64,000 nucleotides of DNA from Thermodesulfitimonas autotrophica. GTDB lineage: Bacteria > Bacillota > Desulfotomaculia > Desulfotomaculales > Ammonificaceae. The notes below the pieces were generated by a model that saw only the letters and a program-made list of their open reading frames with translations, did not search any database and had not been told where the DNA came from. Location of the stretch: contig NZ_RKRE01000002.1 in assembly GCF_003815015.1 (NCBI RefSeq), positions 496,001 to 560,000 of the forward strand, in the 5' to 3' direction. The translations under genes were made by a program, and so were the position numbers. Positions within the stretch are counted from its first letter, which is position 1. Every line of letters starts with the position of its first letter. Of the stretch, positions 61,254-64,000 are shown in pieces.

Positions 61254-62117
61254 TTATACCTCGTTTGCCCGGTTTGCGCTACCGAAAATGCGAATTTTTT
61301 CCCGGATTATTTCTACCGCCGCCTCCCGCGCCGGCCCCAAAATTTTCCGGGGATCGATCTCGTCGGGGGCAGCAGCAAGAACCGCCCGCACCTTTTCGGT
61401 GAAGGCCTGCCGGATATCGGTATCGATGTTCACCTTCCGAATGCCGCGCCGGATCGCCTCCCGAACCGCATCCGCCGGAACGCCGGACGAGCCGTGCATC
61501 ACCAGCGGGATTTTAACCTTCGCCGCAATTTGGCTTAAGCGCTCGAAGTCGAGACGCGGCTCCCCTTTATAGCGGCCGTGTGCCGTACCGATAGCCACAG
61601 CGAGGGCGTCAACCCCTGTTTCCGCCACAAAGCGGGCCGCCTCGTCCGGGTCGGTAAAGAAAGCCTCCGCCTCGGCCACCGAAATGTTGTCCTCGGTGCC
61701 GCCGATGCGCCCGAGCTCCGCCTCAACCGAGATGCCCACGGCGCGGGCAACACTCACGACCTGCTTGGTAAGCGCTACGTTCTCGGCAAAAGGAAGGCGC
61801 GAACCGTCGATCATTACCGAACTGAAACCGGCGGCCACGCAGCGGACTACCTGCTCGAAGCTTGTCCCGTGGTCGAGGTGCAGGGCCACCGGCACCCTGG
61901 TCCGCCCGATAGCGGTCTTCGCCAGCGCAGCGATGAAGTCAAGCCCGGCGTACTTGATCGCCCCCTGGCTGGCCTGCAGGATGACCGGCGCATTCTCCGC
62001 CTCCGCCGCCGTAATGATTGCCTGCACAATCTCCATGTTATTGCAGTTAAAGGCACCGACGGCATAACCGCCGGCCGCCGCCGCCTGCAAGAGGTGCGCC
62101 GTCGTCACCAAGGGCAT
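61254..62117 (-). CDS. fba: Class II fructose-1,6-bisphosphate aldolase
   Basis: 287 residues. Zinc ligands are in VALHLDHGTSFEQV, AIGTAHGRYKG and LVMHGSSGVP; AVGAFNCNNMEIVQAIITAA is the substrate-binding start and KVNIDTDIRQAFTEKVR the C-terminal signature. It cleaves fructose-1,6-bisphosphate in glycolysis or forms it in gluconeogenesis. ATG 62117 is preceded by GGGGGATAT. TATAAT overlaps its stop codon on the minus strand and could give an internal promoter for fsa, but a -35 is missing. Confidence 0.96.
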   Translation of the reverse strand: MPLVTTAHLLQAAAAGGYAVGAFNCNNMEIVQAIITAAEAENAPVILQASQGAIKYAGLDFIAALAKTAIGRTRVPVALHLDHGTSFEQVVRCVAAGFSSVMIDGSRLPFAENVALTKQVVSVARAVGISVEAELGRIGGTEDNISVAEAEAFFTDPDEAARFVAETGVDALAVAIGTAHGRYKGEPRLDFERLSQIAAKVKIPLVMHGSSGVPADAVREAIRRGIRKVNIDTDIRQAFTEKVRAVLAAAPDEIDPRKILGPAREAAVEIIREKIRIFGSANRANEV

Positions 62118-62150
62118 CCTGTATATCCCCCGCTTTATATTTTTATCGTC

Positions 62151-62825
62151 CTACTTATTATCGCGCTTAATCCCTTTTTTCTTACCCCGCACCTTTCTGT
62201 CCAGGTTAGAAAAGCCACGGCGGGAAAGTTCGATCGCGGGAAGTTCCTGAAGGCGGAGATAGTCCTCCTCGGTTTCGGCGTAGATCACTTTCATCCGCTC
62301 GCAGTGCTTGCACCGCAATTCCAAACGGTCGGGCAGAACCTCAAGCTCGATCTTGTTCTTGCCGCAGGGGCAGAATACCCCGCCCTCATCGGCCATCTCC
62401 TGCACGTAGTTAAGGACCTCGTACATCACGTCCGGGTTGACAAAATAGCTCGGCCCACCGAGCTCCTCGATCAGTTCCTCTAATTCCTCCTGGTAGGAAG
62501 GGATGGCCGCCCGCACCTTATCTCGCGGCCCGATGCTTCCTAACTCAAGCCCCGTCTCCAAACATAAAAGCGGCGTTACCTCTTGAGACCAGAGCCTCTT
62601 TCCCGATAGCTGGTAGGTGTGCTGCAGATCACAGATGGTGCAGTTAACTTCGAGGGTGTACGCCGCGTAATCTCGTGTTGTAACCCGGGCCTTCTCCACG
62701 CCGCAGGAGCAGATCACCCTCCCAGGTTTTCGCTTCGAAACCGCAAAACGCGAGAGGTGAAAAAGCTCTAGCCGGCCACAGTCGGGACACCGGAGCATTA
62801 TCACCGTATCGGTGGGCACGATCAT
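62151..62825 (-). CDS. Conserved multi-zinc-ribbon protein of unknown function
   Basis: 224 residues with paired cysteines in five places: CPDCG near 13, CSCG near 39, CTICD near 62, CPCGK near 153 and CKHC near 175. The central part (GSIGPRDKVRAAIPSYQEEL, then EELIEELGGPSYFVN) is helical, and the C-terminus is strongly basic. It resembles hypothetical proteins found next to fba and spo0F in several clostridial genomes; I know no assigned function. Zinc binding and RNA or DNA contact are plausible from composition. The start ATG 62825 follows TAGGAGGTAAACTT. Confidence 0.75.
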   Translation of the reverse strand: MIVPTDTVIMLRCPDCGRLELFHLSRFAVSKRKPGRVICSCGVEKARVTTRDYAAYTLEVNCTICDLQHTYQLSGKRLWSQEVTPLLCLETGLELGSIGPRDKVRAAIPSYQEELEELIEELGGPSYFVNPDVMYEVLNYVQEMADEGGVFCPCGKNKIELEVLPDRLELRCKHCERMKVIYAETEEDYLRLQELPAIELSRRGFSNLDRKVRGKKKGIKRDNK

Positions 62826-62979
62826 AAGTTTACCTCCTAAACGCCAGGCTTGGTGACTAATCCTGCCGCTCGCTCATGAATGCGGCTCGCCGTTCAAATG
62901 TTTTCTTCTTGTAGTTCGCCGTACCCTACGGAACTCCTGCCGTGGAGGCCCCTTTTTCTATCCTATTCGGGCAAGTAAT

Positions 62980-63336
62980 TTATGGTTTGCCTGACAGCGG
63001 CACCATTTCTTGCACCAGCCGGCGCAGGTCGCTCAAGTCAAAAGGTTTCCGCAGCACAAAGGCAGCCTGCGGGACAGATACCTCCCCGGGCTCGCCCGTA
63101 ATCAGCACCCCCGGGACTCCGGGAGCCAAGCGCGCCAGCTCGTCAAGCACCGCAACCCCGCTTTTCCCCGGCAGCTTCAGATCTACGAGGACCAGAGCCG
63201 GAGCCTCTTCCCGGGCAAGAGATAACCCCTTCTGCCAGTCGGGCGCCGTTTTCACCCGGTAGCCGCTCTCGCGCAGAGCCTCTTCAACCAGCCAGCAGAT
63301 AAGCGGTTCGTCGTCGATCACGAGGATGTAAGACAT
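62980..63336 (-). CDS. spo0F: Spo0F-like single-domain response regulator
   Basis: 118 residues, receiver domain only. The acidic pocket is IDDEP (D8, D9), the phospho-acceptor is D in LVLVDLKLPGKSG, the switch Thr lies in GVLITGEPG and the conserved Lys in FVLRKPFDLSDL. Gene order with fba, fsa and rho matches spo0F of Bacillus and clostridia, in which it passes phosphate from sporulation kinases to Spo0B. Whether this organism uses a full phosphorelay cannot be told. It lies 14 bp downstream of the Yip1-like gene. The gap 62826-62979 contains a GTTCCGTA/TACGGCGAAC inverted repeat. Confidence 0.88.
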   Translation of the reverse strand: MSYILVIDDEPLICWLVEEALRESGYRVKTAPDWQKGLSLAREEAPALVLVDLKLPGKSGVAVLDELARLAPGVPGVLITGEPGEVSVPQAAFVLRKPFDLSDLRRLVQEMVPLSGKP

Positions 63337-63350
63337 GGTACCCTCAGAAC

Positions 63351-63977
63351 TCAGCCTAATGAAAATGACGGGAGGAGTGCACCGGCGGAAACCACTATGC
63401 CGATAACAAAAATCACGAAAAGGCAGACCAAAACCGCAAGCGGCAGCAGCACCGTAATGACCGCACTCCCCGTAGTAAAGCGGTGCACCTCCCGCAGGCC
63501 GATCACCAGGAGAATAACTTCCCAGACAAGAACGCCGAGCCCTACTAAGCCCCCCAGGGCGGCAGCCGGCACCGCGGCGACCTTCAGGATGTCCAGCGCC
63601 AGCTCAACCGGCACCAGGAAAATACCCGGTAACCCCGCCAGGGCGCAGACCACAAGCGTTCCCCGCGGGTTGCCCCGGCCACCTAAGAGCCCTGCGAGGA
63701 AGTGGAAAAGGGCGCTGTACAGAAACCATTTCGCCGCGGCAAAGACTATCGCTATAAGAACAAAGGCGGGCAAAAGCCCGGTAACCACCCGGGTTACCTC
63801 CGTAACGTTGGCACCCGGTATGCCCGCAAAGTTTGAACGCAGCAGAAACGACCCGGCGAGGGAGTTGCCAAGCGTCAGCAGAAAAAAGATAAACGCCGCC
63901 TCTTTCAAAGGCGGTGCCCCACCGACGGCCCTGAAAGTAGCAGCAGGGCTGAAAAGAACACCGTGAACCAGTTCCAA
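63351..63977 (-). CDS. Yip1-family membrane protein, start uncertain
   Basis: 208 residues counted from TTG 63977. LVHGVLFSPAATFRAVG followed by PLKEAAFIFFLLTLGNSL is the usual beginning of bacterial Yip1/DUF1282 proteins. Five or so hydrophobic segments follow (for example LLPAFVLIAIVFAAAKWFLY, GLVGLGVLVWEVILLVIGL and LPLAVLVCLFVIFVIGIVVS). The frame stays open upstream to the window edge, so the true start may be a few codons further right or outside the window. The function of this family in bacteria is not established. Confidence 0.8.
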   Translation of the reverse strand: MELVHGVLFSPAATFRAVGGAPPLKEAAFIFFLLTLGNSLAGSFLLRSNFAGIPGANVTEVTRVVTGLLPAFVLIAIVFAAAKWFLYSALFHFLAGLLGGRGNPRGTLVVCALAGLPGIFLVPVELALDILKVAAVPAAALGGLVGLGVLVWEVILLVIGLREVHRFTTGSAVITVLLPLAVLVCLFVIFVIGIVVSAGALLPSFSLG

Positions 63978-64000
63978 CAGGCCCAGCCGGCCTGTTCCGT

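Noticed and set aside
61252-61257. Consensus TATAAT on the minus strand at the end of fba
   Set aside because: No -35 hexamer at 16-18 bases and no TG extension. It may be chance at the stop codon, so it is only mentioned under fba.

Overview
The window looks like chromosomal DNA from a moderately GC-rich, anaerobic, spore-forming member of the Firmicutes (Bacillota), probably a thermophile of the Moorella/Ammonifex/Desulfotomaculum kind. The grounds are the conserved order spo0F - zinc-ribbon gene - fba - fsa - rho (62980-58965, minus strand), a gatCAB operon, strong AGGAGG-type ribosome binding sites, many GTG and TTG starts, and mostly Firmicute-like proteins. The genus is inference; no rRNA or tRNA gene was found to anchor it.

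Region 1 (1-2.8 kb, minus strand) is the head of a type III-B CRISPR-Cas operon: a CARF (NE0113-type) protein fused to a LuxR-type HTH, Csx15, Cmr1 and the first 97 residues of Cmr2/Cas10. No repeat array lies in the window. Region 2 (2.8-6.4 kb) is an accessory strip. It carries three defence or addiction modules (HicBA, a Uma2-family nuclease, MntA-HepT) among gene relics: two ABC-2 permease pieces, a three-part mosaic ORF and two PIN-toxin tails. Three nearly identical promoters recur across it.

Region 3 (6.4-32.5 kb, plus strand) is a large surface-glycan locus. It encodes nucleotide-sugar enzymes (UDP-glucuronate 4-epimerase-like, two UDP-sugar dehydrogenases, Gmd, Fcl, UDP-glucuronate decarboxylase), seven GT4 and one GT2 glycosyltransferases plus one GT2 relic, four methyltransferases, a polysaccharide deacetylase-like protein and a Wzm/Wzt ABC exporter. 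It also has a PAPS-generating enzyme and a sulfotransferase. The likely product is a fucose- and xylose-containing glycan that is O-methylated, sulfated and exported by ABC transporter. ManC and a phosphomannomutase at 40.2-42.7 kb supply GDP-mannose. The exporter neighbourhood shows recombination: a frameshifted second wzt start, a composition switch inside wzt, and an ATP-sulfurylase domain that has lost its catalytic histidines while its fused APS kinase is intact.

Region 4 (32.5-40 kb) holds a VapBC pair between 80-bp direct repeats, a membrane-anchored Nudix protein, a CopA copper ATPase and a Cache-GGDEF-EAL protein. Region 5 (42.7-50.3 kb, minus strand) has a homocitrate/Re-citrate synthase-like gene with LeuC, LeuD and isocitrate dehydrogenase-like genes, a small Cys-rich protein and gatCAB. 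Region 6 (50.5-58 kb, plus strand) has ApgM, an alpha-glucan phosphorylase, a stalk-domain transglutaminase-like protein and a second GGDEF-EAL protein. Region 7 (58-64 kb, minus strand) has a LysM-M23 peptidase, rho, fsa (apparently starting at ATT), fba, a zinc-ribbon protein, spo0F and a Yip1-like membrane protein.

All start choices, promoters and functions were read by eye. No database search was possible.
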